Made by a program: the position numbers and the translations under genes
Notes under the pieces: generated by a model
Told to the model about the DNA's origin: nothing
Seen by the model: only the letters and a program-made list of their open reading frames with translations
Database searches by the model: none
Assembly (NCBI GenBank): GCA_913031385.1
Contig: CAJWCT010000007.1
Coordinates: 1-33,997, forward strand
Direction of reading: 5' to 3'
DNA length: 33,997 nucleotides
Source of the DNA: an uncultured Flavobacteriales bacterium
GTDB taxonomy: Bacteria; Bacteroidota; Bacteroidia; Flavobacteriales; Flavobacteriaceae
Shown here: one piece after another, positions 1-6,830 of the stretch
Numbering within the stretch: the first letter of the stretch is position 1
Layout: every line of letters starts with the position of its first letter

Positions 1-310
1 GAGATGTATTTGCATTAAAACTACCTCCATTGGCAGGGATAATCTTCATGAATTCCCCTCTTCCAATATTTTCTGATCCTTCAAATAATAAATGTTCGAA
101 GAAGTGAGCAAAACCTGTTCTTTCTCTGTCACCATCTTTCCCACCTACATCATACATTATAGAGGTTGTTACAACAGGGGCTGAGTTATCTTGATGTAAG
201 ATAACATGCAGTCCATTTTCAAGATTAAATTCAGTGAAATCTACTTGTTGAGCCAATAAATGACCACTCATAAGCAGAAAAATAGAAAATAGTAATAGAA
301 TTTTTTTCAT
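1..310 (-). CDS. M16 family zinc metallopeptidase, N-terminal part (cut by window edge)
   Basis: Translating the minus strand from the ATG at 310 gives an open frame that runs off the window start. Residues 1-20 look like a Sec signal peptide (MKK, hydrophobic run, ending HLLA before QQ), so the protein is exported. Residues 69-73 read HFFEH, the inverted zinc motif HxxEH of M16 peptidases (insulinase/pitrilysin clan), followed by LLFEGSENI, also typical of the family. An in-frame ATG nine bases upstream (319) is an equally possible start. Such periplasmic M16 proteases are common in Bacteroidota and often occur in pairs. The second half and any partner lie outside the window. The family call is firm; the substrate is unknown. 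Confidence 0.88.
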   Translation of the reverse strand, partial: MKKILLLFSIFLLMSGHLLAQQVDFTEFNLENGLHVILHQDNSAPVVTTSIMYDVGGKDGDRERTGFAHFFEHLLFEGSENIGRGEFMKIIPANGGSFNANTS

Positions 311-333
311 TTTTTTCATTTTTAGATTGATAA

Positions 334-377
334 ATACATTATCAATGTATAAGTATTAATTTTGGACAGCAAATGTA
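334..377 (-). promoter_or_regulatory. Candidate promoter -7 element and leader hairpin of the M16 gene
   Basis: On the minus strand, 377-370 reads TACATTTG followed by C, matching the Bacteroidota -7 consensus TAnnTTTG. No TTG is present 19-21 bases upstream, so only half the promoter is seen. The predicted leader holds a perfect 7-bp inverted repeat (334-340 with 344-350, 3-base loop) between this element and the start codon. Confidence 0.4.
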
Positions 378-438
378 CAAAAATTATCATTTATTAGATT
401 TTACATGAATTTTGATGATTTTTATAATATAAAAAACA

Positions 439-470
439 TTTGTAGGTTAATATATAAACTTTATATTTGC
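439..470 (+). promoter_or_regulatory. Bacteroidota-type promoter of rplU-rpmA
   Basis: TTTG at 439-442, a spacer of exactly 19 bases (443-461), then TATATTTG at 462-469 followed by C. This is the textbook Bacteroidota housekeeping promoter (TTTG/TTG-N19-TAnnTTTG). The predicted transcript starts near 474, leaving a leader of about 28 bases before the rplU ATG at 502. It is the best-matching promoter in the window. Confidence 0.85.
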
Positions 471-501
471 AGACGTTTTCGAGAGATATAATCATAATAA
501 A

Positions 502-993
502 ATGTATGCAATTGTTGAAATAGCAGGGAAACAATTTAAGGTTGAAAAAGATCAAAAGTTATACGTTCATCGTTTAAAAGAAGATGAGGGTAAAAAAGTG
601 ACTTTTGACAAGGTCCTTATGATTGACAATAAGGATAAGGTTTCATTTGGATCACCCATGATTAATGGTGCTCAGGTTGGTGCAAAGATTTTAAAGCATT
701 TAAAATCTGATAAAATAATTGTTTTTAAGAAGAAAAGAAGGAAAGGTTACAGAGTAAAAAATGGACATCGTCAACTATTGACTCAGATTCAAATAAATGA
801 TATATCATTATCGGCAGCAAAAAAACAAAAGAAATCTGTTAAAGCAGTTGAAAAAGCAAAAGATAAAAAGTCAGACAAGAAGGAAGATATGACTAAGTTA
901 TCTGTTGCTGCTTTAAAAGATTTAGCTAAATCAAAAGGTATTTCAGGTATTTCTAAAATGAAGAAAGCGGATTTGATTAAGGCGCTGAGTTAA
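502..993 (+). CDS. rplU: 50S ribosomal protein L21 with C-terminal SAP/Rho_N-like tail
   Basis: Residues 1-100 are a canonical L21 (start MYAIVEIAGKQFKV; basic rRNA-binding segment KKKRRKGYRVKNGHRQ near 76-91). The usual family length is about 103 residues; this protein has 163. The extra part is a Lys-rich linker (about 105-128) and a small helical module (about 130-163, LSVAALKDLAKSKGISG...KADLIKAL) resembling SAP/HeH/Rho_N domains, which bind nucleic acid. Comparable tails are seen on Bacteroidota L21. It sits 12 bases upstream of rpmA, the usual rplU-rpmA operon, behind a strong promoter. The function of the tail is not established; nucleic-acid binding is inferred from the fold resemblance. 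Confidence 0.97.
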   Translation: MYAIVEIAGKQFKVEKDQKLYVHRLKEDEGKKVTFDKVLMIDNKDKVSFGSPMINGAQVGAKILKHLKSDKIIVFKKKRRKGYRVKNGHRQLLTQIQINDISLSAAKKQKKSVKAVEKAKDKKSDKKEDMTKLSVAALKDLAKSKGISGISKMKKADLIKALS

Positions 994-1005
994 AAAGTAT
1001 AAAAA

Positions 1006-1266
1006 ATGGCACATAAAAAAGGAGTAGGTAGTTCTAAAAACGGTAGAGAATCAGAATCGAAACGATTAGGTGTTAAGATTTTTGGTGGTCAAGCAGCAAG
1101 GGCTGGCAATATAATTGTCAGACAAAGAGGGACTGTACATAATCCTGGTGAAAATGTCTACTTAGGCAAAGACCATACTCTTCACGCAAGAGTGGATGGT
1201 GTTGTTAAGTTTACAAAAAAGAAGGATAACAAGTCTTTTGTTTCTATTGTCGCTTCTAAAGCATAA
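1006..1266 (+). CDS. rpmA: 50S ribosomal protein L27
   Basis: 86 residues, full length for L27, starting [16 protein letters not shown] with the conserved GSSKNGRDS-like N-terminus that reaches toward the peptidyl-transferase centre. There is no cleavable N-terminal extension of the Firmicutes kind. The core [16 protein letters not shown] and the HPG-like NPGENVYLG segment are intact. It is the second gene of the rplU-rpmA operon, 12 bases after rplU. No hairpin terminator is visible in the 51 bases after it, so read-through into the next gene is possible. Confidence 0.98.
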   Translation: MAHKKGVGSSKNGRESESKRLGVKIFGGQAARAGNIIVRQRGTVHNPGENVYLGKDHTLHARVDGVVKFTKKKDNKSFVSIVASKA

Positions 1267-1317
1267 TCTTTAATTTTCAGAGTTGTACTTTTATAGTGCA
1301 GAATTTATTTTATTACA

Positions 1318-1947
1318 ATGCCAATTATTCGAATAATAAAACCGAATGATAATACCATAGTTGGTATTTGGAAGATTACAGAAACTCTCGATAATTTATC
1401 TAAATCGGTTAGCCTTTCTTCTACATCTAAAGAATTATTGAAAAACAGAAAGAGCAAAGTTCATAAATTACAATTTCTAGGTGTTAGAGCTATTTTACTT
1501 GAACTCGGGTATTCTGTAGATAGTTTATCTTATCAAGACAATACGCCGATATTAAATGACAGCAAAAAAATATCTATAAGTCATTCAAATTTATTCTCTT
1601 GTGTAATAATTAGTGATTTAAGGGTAGGAATTGATGTTCAGCAAGAAGATAATAATAAAATTAGAACGATTGCCAAAAAATTTATTGGATATGAAACTTC
1701 ATACTTAACACATGACGATTTTAAAAGGAAATCAATAATTTGGAATATTAAGGAATCAATTTATAAGATTGCCAATATTATAGGGCTAGATTATAAAACC
1801 CATTTATTAGTAGTCCCATTTAATTTATCTGATAATTTTACATACTCATGGCTTATATATAAAAACCTAAAGGAACGCTATGCATCTTATTTTTTTACAA
1901 TAGAAAATTATAGTTTTGCATATTTAATACATGCAGATGATGAATGA
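1318..1947 (+). CDS. 4'-phosphopantetheinyl transferase superfamily protein
   Basis: 209 residues with the two signature motifs of Sfp/AcpS-type transferases: VGIDVQ (D106, Mg binding) and WNIKESIYK (142-150; catalytic K145, E146). Enzymes of this family move the phosphopantetheine arm of CoA onto a serine of carrier proteins (acyl-carrier protein, or peptide/polyketide carriers), activating them. The N-terminal half carries the weak SxSHS segment (86-90) typical of the fold. The end overlaps the start of the next gene (transporter) by 17 bases, suggesting translational coupling. No carrier protein or synthase is nearby, so a housekeeping ACP role is most likely. Confidence 0.88.
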   Translation: MPIIRIIKPNDNTIVGIWKITETLDNLSKSVSLSSTSKELLKNRKSKVHKLQFLGVRAILLELGYSVDSLSYQDNTPILNDSKKISISHSNLFSCVIISDLRVGIDVQQEDNNKIRTIAKKFIGYETSYLTHDDFKRKSIIWNIKESIYKIANIIGLDYKTHLLVVPFNLSDNFTYSWLIYKNLKERYASYFFTIENYSFAYLIHADDE

Positions 1948-2572
1948 AATTTATAATTTTTTTTTAGAGGCATATTCAAATTCTCCTACTTACATAATTG
2001 TACTTGAATTTCTTGCATTTATTTTTGGAATAATAAGCGTAGTTTATGCAAAAAAAGAAAACATATTGGTATATCCAACAGGAATTATTTGTACTGTTAT
2101 TACAATATATCTTCTATATAGGGCTCAATATTTTGGAGATATGATGATGAATGTATACTATTCTGTAATGAGCATATATGGATGGTGGAATTGGTCTAGA
2201 GTTAAGGATAATCACTACATAATTTTAATCTCTAAAACAAATAAAAAGGAATATTTGATAGCATCTTTTTTCTTTTTACTAACAATTGTAATTACATTTT
2301 CTGTTTATAAAATGAACTTAGATTCTCTTGAAATACCAAATTATATTGACATTTTTACTTCTGGTATTTTCTTTACAGCTATGTGGTTAATGGCAAACAA
2401 GAAAATTGAAAGTTGGATATTTTGGATTATTGGCGATATAATAACAATACCTTTATATAGTTATAGAGGTTTAGGTATACTATCTTTACAATATTTAATT
2501 TTTCTGATATTAGCAATACAAGGATATTACGAATGGAAAAAAACCTTAAACAAACAAAATCAAACTGCATAA
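1931..2572 (+). CDS. pnuC: PnuC family vitamin (nicotinamide riboside or thiamine) transporter
   Basis: 213 residues with about seven hydrophobic segments and the PnuC core: LVYPTGIICTVITIYLLY, then YFGDMMMNVYYSVMSIYGWWNW, including the aromatic WWNW motif at the substrate site. PnuC proteins are SWEET-like facilitators for nicotinamide riboside; the PnuT branch carries thiamine and is typically TPP-riboswitch linked. Here the following genes are a NadR-like kinase and then a TPP-riboswitch-controlled outer-membrane receptor, so both substrates are plausible. It overlaps its neighbours at both ends (17 and 40 bases). In-frame Met codons at 1937 and 1940 are alternative starts. Family certain, substrate open. 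Confidence 0.9.
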   Translation: MQMMNEIYNFFLEAYSNSPTYIIVLEFLAFIFGIISVVYAKKENILVYPTGIICTVITIYLLYRAQYFGDMMMNVYYSVMSIYGWWNWSRVKDNHYIILISKTNKKEYLIASFFFLLTIVITFSVYKMNLDSLEIPNYIDIFTSGIFFTAMWLMANKKIESWIFWIIGDIITIPLYSYRGLGILSLQYLIFLILAIQGYYEWKKTLNKQNQTA

Positions 2573-3099
2573 AGGTTGTTTTATTTGGTCCAGAGTCTAC
2601 TGGAAAGACAACTTTGGCTCAAAAACTAGCCAGACATTACAATTCAGTCTGGGTTAGAGAGTATGCAAGAGAATATCTGCAGAACAAATGGAATAATCAA
2701 AGAAAAACTTGTGAACCAAATGATCTAATTGAAATTGCTAAAGGTCAAATTAGCTCAGAAAATGAACTATCTCAAAAAACTAATACAGTTTTAATCTGTG
2801 ATACAGATTTATTGGAAACTAAGGTATATTCAGAATCATATTATTCTGGCACATGTGATCCAACTATAGAAAAATATGCTATAGAAAACACCTATGATTT
2901 ATATTTTCTAACATACATTGATGTGCCATGGGTTAAGGACGATCTTAGGGATAAACCAAATGAGAGACTAGAATCTTTCAATACTTTTGAAAGAGCATTA
3001 ATTAAATATAACCGGCCATATGTTATTTTAAGAGGCAGCAAACAAGAAAAATTAGATTTAGCCATTAATCATATTGATAATCTTATAAAAAATAAATAA
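2533..3099 (+). CDS. Stand-alone NadR-like kinase (ribosylnicotinamide kinase-type P-loop ATPase)
   Basis: 188 residues. Walker A GPESTGKTTLA lies at about 19-29, followed by VREYAREYL, a motif characteristic of the kinase half of NadR, and LICDTDLLETKVYSE as the Walker B/substrate region. NadR proteins of other bacteria are usually about twice as long because they carry an N-terminal NMN adenylyltransferase domain; that domain is absent here. The expected role is to phosphorylate, and so trap, the compound brought in by the adjacent PnuC protein. The start overlaps pnuC by 40 bases and no other ATG precedes the P-loop, so tight translational coupling is likely. Substrate could be nicotinamide riboside or, given the adjacent TPP riboswitch, thiamine or a precursor. 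Confidence 0.85.
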   Translation: MEKNLKQTKSNCIKVVLFGPESTGKTTLAQKLARHYNSVWVREYAREYLQNKWNNQRKTCEPNDLIEIAKGQISSENELSQKTNTVLICDTDLLETKVYSESYYSGTCDPTIEKYAIENTYDLYFLTYIDVPWVKDDLRDKPNERLESFNTFERALIKYNRPYVILRGSKQEKLDLAINHIDNLIKNK

Positions 3100-3110
3100 A
3101 TTTGATATAA

Positions 3111-3182
3111 AATCTGGGGTGCTTAAGGCTGAGATTATACTCATTGAACGTGACTAAGTAATTTTAGAAACGGAAAACCAAA
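3111..3182 (+). promoter_or_regulatory. TPP (THI-box) riboswitch, divergent
   Basis: The conserved TPP-aptamer order is visible. TGGGGT (3115-3120) pairs with ACTCA (3139-3143) as P2 with one extra G, as in E. coli thiM. GCTGAGA (3128-3134) is the pyrimidine-sensing motif. GAAC (3146-3149) follows. A P5 stem, CTAA (3154-3157) with TTAG (3164-3167), encloses a GTAATT loop in place of the usual GATAAT. GGAAA follows at 3172-3176. The P4 bases differ from consensus on both sides (CGT 3149-3151 with ACG 3170-3172), which keeps pairing. P3 is minimal and P1 is unclear. It lies 20 bases before the receptor ATG, so TPP probably blocks translation. Confidence 0.82.
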
Positions 3183-3202
3183 GCATTCAAAAATTTATTC
3201 TA

Positions 3203-5419
3203 ATGAAAAAAATTATAGGCTGCTTTTTTTTATCAATATTCTGTTCTTATTCTCAAATTACAGAGAAAGATTCTTTAAAAATTATAGATGTTCATTTAGA
3301 AGAGGTTGTAGTTGCAGCCTTTAGAGCATCAGATGATACACCTGTTACCTATTCAGAAATAACTAGAGAAGAATTACGACCATTCAATATTGGGCAGGAT
3401 ATCCCTACATTGCTAAAATACACACCGGGCGTTATTACTCATAGTGATTCTGGAAATGGCATTGGATATTCAGCTATGCATATTAGGGGCTCTGATGAAA
3501 CTAGGATAAATGTCACAATTAATGGAATTCCATTAAATGATGCAGAATCTCTAAATTCTTATTGGGTTGATCTTCCAGATTTGTCTTCTTCAGTTAACAA
3601 CATTCAGATTCAAAGAGGTGTTGGAACTTCAACGAATGGAGCTGGTGCTTTTGGAGGAAGTATAAATATTCTAACAGATGTTCATTCCAATGAACCTATA
3701 GGTGAATATTCAAATTCATTTGGGAGCTATGGAACTCTAAAAAATACATTTAATTTTTCAACAGGGCTTTTAAATGATAAAATAGAGTTTAGCGGTAGGC
3801 TATCAAAAATTGAATCAGATGGATATATTGATAGAGCTAGTTCTAATTTAAGATCTTATTTTCTTCAAGCTATATATGAGACTGATGAAACTGTATTAAA
3901 GTTTTTAAATATGGCTGGACATGAAATTACCTATCAATCTTGGTATGGTATTGACGGAGCTACTTTAGAAAATGACAGAACATATAACCCTGCTGGCTTA
4001 TATACTGATGATGAAGGTAATATACACTTTTATGATAATCAGGAGGATAATTATAAGCAAGATCACTATCAATTTCATTGGAATCAAAGACTAAATAATA
4101 ATTGGGTCTCTAATTTTAGTTTACACTATACTTATGGAAGAGGGTATTATGAAGAATATGTCGAAGATCAACACATGGAAGATTATGGTTTAGATCATAA
4201 CGATGAAGAGGAAGAAGAGGAAGAATTAACCGATCTTATTAGAAGAAAATGGTTGGATAATGATTTTTATGGTACAGTTTTCAATTTTATTAAGACTACC
4301 AACAAGTACGAATTAGTATTGGGAGGATCCTGGAATAATTATTATGGAAAACACTTTGGTGAAGTAATATGGGCTAGACATGCTGGTGAATCTGAGATCA
4401 GACATAAGTATTATGACCTTTATGGAGATAAAACAGAACTAAATCTATATTCAAAATTAGATTACCATTTAAACGAAAAAATTTCATTATTTGCGGATCT
4501 TCAATTAAGAAGTATTAATTATGATGCTAGTCTTCCAGGTGAATTTGCGACTCATGATGGACATGTGCATGGGAACCCAGGAGATATTCCATTAGAAGCA
4601 ATAGATAAAAAATACAAATTTTTTAATCCTAAACTTGGTATTTATTATAAAATGGATAGCAGAAATGAGTTTTATTTTTCTTTTGCCAGAGCTAATCGTG
4701 AGCCTACAAGAACCGATTTTTCAAATGGGAATCCCAATCATGAGGAATTAGATGATTTTGAATTGGGCTATAAAAGCAAAACCAATAATTCTCAGTCTAA
4801 GGCTAATTTATATTTCATGAATTACACTAATCAATTAGTTTTAACTGGACAGATTGATGATGTAGGTAATAGAATTAAAACTAACAGTGGTAAAAGCTAC
4901 AGATTAGGTGTAGAAATTGAAGACACTAGAAGTTTAGGCAATAAACTTTCATTATATACTAATATTACGGGAAGCATAAATAAAAACAAGGATTTTTATT
5001 ATGTATATGATGGAGAATTACAAAATTTTGGAGATACTGATCTTTCATTTTCTCCAAATTTAATTGGTGTAATTTCTTTTAATTATGAACTTATAGAGAA
5101 TCTAGACCTGAGTTTAAATACAAAATATATTTCAGATCAATACATGTCAAACATAAACTCTAATACATCAAAATTAGATTCATTTACTATTGTAGATTTA
5201 AATGTATTCTATCAATTTTCAATACCTGAGTTAATTGATAATGTTTCTGTGAGCTTATTAGTTAATAATTTATTCAACAAGTTATATGTTAATCATGGCT
5301 ATCATTACACCTATGATGATACATGGTCAGATCCTAATCAAATAGTATCAATTGAAGGTGTTGGATATTATCCTCAAGCTACACGAAATTATTTGTTAGG
5401 AATTACTTTTAGGTTTTAG
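3203..5419 (+). CDS. TonB-dependent outer-membrane receptor, probably for thiamine or a related compound
   Basis: 738 residues: signal peptide (about 1-17, MKKIIGCFFLSIFCSYS), a TonB-box-like stretch and plug domain (about 30-155, with IPTLLKYTPGV, MHIRGSDETRINVTINGIPLND and GAGAFGGSINI), then a beta-barrel ending in the C-terminal aromatic GITFRF expected for BAM insertion. There is no N-terminal carboxypeptidase-like domain and no SusD partner, so this is a vitamin/siderophore-type receptor, not a glycan one. The TPP riboswitch directly upstream points to thiamine, its phosphates or precursors. Extracellular-loop candidates include an acidic run DEEEEEEE (about 334-341) and a His-rich HDGHVHG segment. 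Its last bases overlap the convergent gene by four. Confidence 0.92.
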   Translation: MKKIIGCFFLSIFCSYSQITEKDSLKIIDVHLEEVVVAAFRASDDTPVTYSEITREELRPFNIGQDIPTLLKYTPGVITHSDSGNGIGYSAMHIRGSDETRINVTINGIPLNDAESLNSYWVDLPDLSSSVNNIQIQRGVGTSTNGAGAFGGSINILTDVHSNEPIGEYSNSFGSYGTLKNTFNFSTGLLNDKIEFSGRLSKIESDGYIDRASSNLRSYFLQAIYETDETVLKFLNMAGHEITYQSWYGIDGATLENDRTYNPAGLYTDDEGNIHFYDNQEDNYKQDHYQFHWNQRLNNNWVSNFSLHYTYGRGYYEEYVEDQHMEDYGLDHNDEEEEEEELTDLIRRKWLDNDFYGTVFNFIKTTNKYELVLGGSWNNYYGKHFGEVIWARHAGESEIRHKYYDLYGDKTELNLYSKLDYHLNEKISLFADLQLRSINYDASLPGEFATHDGHVHGNPGDIPLEAIDKKYKFFNPKLGIYYKMDSRNEFYFSFARANREPTRTDFSNGNPNHEELDDFELGYKSKTNNSQSKANLYFMNYTNQLVLTGQIDDVGNRIKTNSGKSYRLGVEIEDTRSLGNKLSLYTNITGSINKNKDFYYVYDGELQNFGDTDLSFSPNLIGVISFNYELIENLDLSLNTKYISDQYMSNINSNTSKLDSFTIVDLNVFYQFSIPELIDNVSVSLLVNNLFNKLYVNHGYHYTYDDTWSDPNQIVSIEGVGYYPQATRNYLLGITFRF

Positions 5420-5844
5420 AAACTAGTAATAATTAAATTACTTCCAACCTGATCTACTCTATATATTTTTAAAGTACAATTTAATTGAGTTTTTAATGAT
5501 TGCCCAGTTATTAAGCTATATTTATTTTCATCAGGGCAATTGCATGAGGCTTCTAGTCCTTCAATAGATAAAATTGAGCATTGGCTAAAAGTATGATTTG
5601 GATCAGCAGCATCCCAAGCTAAAAATCCTGTACCTGAGTTTGTTACTATTACACCTCCATTTCCAATATTTGGAACATATACTGAATTACTAATGAAATT
5701 CAAATCATTGTATTGCGGTAGATTCATATTTAACTCATGCGCAACTTTTACATCAAACAGAAAATTGCATTTTGGGTCAGGATCAAAATCAGAGCATGTT
5801 AAAAATGCACATATAATGATACACAAAAATAGAAATTGCTTCAT
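5416..5844 (-). CDS. Small exported Rieske-fold-like protein with altered cluster ligands
   Basis: 142 residues. The first 17 are hydrophobic (MKQFLFLCIIICAFLTC); FLTC is a weak lipobox (Thr before Cys), so a lipoprotein is possible. The rest resembles the small Rieske-like proteins common in Flavobacteriia: NSVYVPNIGNGGVIVTN, then a segment aligning with the first Rieske ligand loop but reading DAADPNH, then CNCPDENKYSLITGQ in place of the C-x2-H-G loop. The canonical CxH...CxxH pattern is not intact, so a normal 2Fe-2S cluster is doubtful. It is convergent with the receptor gene (4-base overlap) and divergent from greA. Function unknown. Confidence 0.72.
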   Translation of the reverse strand: MKQFLFLCIIICAFLTCSDFDPDPKCNFLFDVKVAHELNMNLPQYNDLNFISNSVYVPNIGNGGVIVTNSGTGFLAWDAADPNHTFSQCSILSIEGLEASCNCPDENKYSLITGQSLKTQLNCTLKIYRVDQVGSNLIITSF

Positions 5845-5886
5845 TTTGCGAAATTACAATAAAAAAATATTGAAATAAATATTTTG

Positions 5887-5894
5887 TATATTTG
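5887..5894 (+). promoter_or_regulatory. Candidate -7 element of the greA promoter
   Basis: TATATTTG exactly matches the Bacteroidota -7 consensus TAnnTTTG. The nearest upstream TTG (5870-5872) is only 14 bases away, so the -33 half is not convincing. Transcription would begin near 5898-5901, directly at the hairpin described next and about 57 bases before the greA ATG. Confidence 0.5.
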
Positions 5895-5900
5895 ATATAA

Positions 5901-5923
5901 TCTCGTGTGAACGAGATTTTTTT
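5901..5923 (+). terminator. Terminator-like hairpin at the 5' end of the greA leader
   Basis: TCTCGT (5901-5906), loop GTGA, ACGAGA (5911-5916), then seven T (5917-5923): a perfect 6-bp GC-containing stem with a U-tract on the plus strand only. It is not at the end of a plus-strand gene. The nearest upstream one ends about 480 bases earlier, with an opposing gene in between. It follows the putative greA -7 element by six bases, so it would form the very start of the transcript. It may act as an attenuator, release a tiny RNA, or stabilise the mRNA. Confidence 0.6.
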
Positions 5924-5957
5924 AATATAAGTAGGTAATAGTATTAAAATATAGATC

Positions 5958-6431
5958 ATGAGTAACATCTCATATTATACTGAAGAAGGGCTAAAAAAAT
6001 TAAGACAAGAGCTTAATACATTAAAGGATATTGAAAGGCCTAAAATTTCTAATGCAATTGCTGAGGCAAGAGATAAGGGAGATTTAAGTGAAAATGCTGA
6101 ATATGATGCTGCTAAGGAGGCTCAAGGGATGTTAGAAATGAAAATATCAAAATTAGAAGAAACTTTAGCTGGCGCTAGATTAATTGATGAATCTCAGCTA
6201 GATAATTCTAAAGTTTTAGTTTTATCAAAAGTTAAAATCAAAAATATGTCTAATAATATGGAAATGGATTACATGATTGTAGCAGATGGTGAAGCAGATT
6301 TAGCTTCTGGAAAGATATCTGTTAATTCACCAATAGGAAAAGGCTTATTAGGGAAGTCAGTTGGTGATATAGCTGAAATAGATGTTCCAAGTGGAAAATT
6401 AAAATTTAAAATTCTAAAAATTTCAAGATAA
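5958..6431 (+). CDS. greA: Transcription elongation factor GreA
   Basis: 157 residues, the standard GreA length. The N-terminal coiled-coil finger carries GDLSENAEYDAAKEAQ (41-56), whose acidic tip residues D42 and E45 enter the RNA polymerase secondary channel and promote cleavage of backtracked RNA. The C-terminal FKBP-like domain is complete, with SVNSPIGKGLLGKSVGD. The stop codon abuts the ATG of the HIT gene with no gap, so the two are co-transcribed. The leader contains an unusual terminator-like hairpin (5901-5923), suggesting control by early termination. Confidence 0.98.
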   Translation: MSNISYYTEEGLKKLRQELNTLKDIERPKISNAIAEARDKGDLSENAEYDAAKEAQGMLEMKISKLEETLAGARLIDESQLDNSKVLVLSKVKIKNMSNNMEMDYMIVADGEADLASGKISVNSPIGKGLLGKSVGDIAEIDVPSGKLKFKILKISR

Positions 6432-6830
6432 ATGCCTTCAATATTTTCAAAAATTATTTCTGGTGATATTCCCTCATTTAAGGTTGCTGAAAATGAAAAA
6501 TTCCTAGCCTTCCTAGATATAAATCCTAATACAAGAGGACATACTCTTTGTATTCCAAAAAAAGAAGTTGATGATTTTCTAGATCTTGATCCTTCTCTAT
6601 TTAAAGAATTAATAGGATTTTCTAGAGATGTTGCTCTTGCTATAAAAAGAACTATCCCTTGTGAAAAGGTAGCTTTATCTATTGTAGGATTGGAGGTCCC
6701 CCATGTTCATGTTCATTTAATTCCAATCACAGCAATTAAAGATGTAACATTTATAAATAAGGTAAAATTAGATAAAGATGAGTTTATAAATACAGCAGAA
6801 AAAATTGCTTTAGCCTATAGTTCTCTTTAA
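6432..6830 (+). CDS. HIT family protein (nucleotide hydrolase/transferase)
   Basis: 132 residues with the N-terminal SIFSKIISGDIPSFKV and the catalytic histidine-triad motif HVHVHL (91-96; H91, H93, H95). These place it in the HINT/HIT branch, which hydrolyses phosphoramidates or related adenine nucleotides through a nucleotidyl-histidine intermediate. Its start follows the greA stop directly. Its last 21 bases overlap the convergent histidine kinase gene, so the two 3' ends are complementary. The physiological substrate is not known. Confidence 0.93.
   Translation: MPSIFSKIISGDIPSFKVAENEKFLAFLDINPNTRGHTLCIPKKEVDDFLDLDPSLFKELIGFSRDVALAIKRTIPCEKVALSIVGLEVPHVHVHLIPITAIKDVTFINKVKLDKDEFINTAEKIALAYSSL

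Noticed and set aside
5693-5878. Plus-strand open frame of 61 codons opposite the Rieske-like gene
   Set aside because: It shadows the exported protein gene, ends in the greA promoter region and has no start context or protein-like domain.
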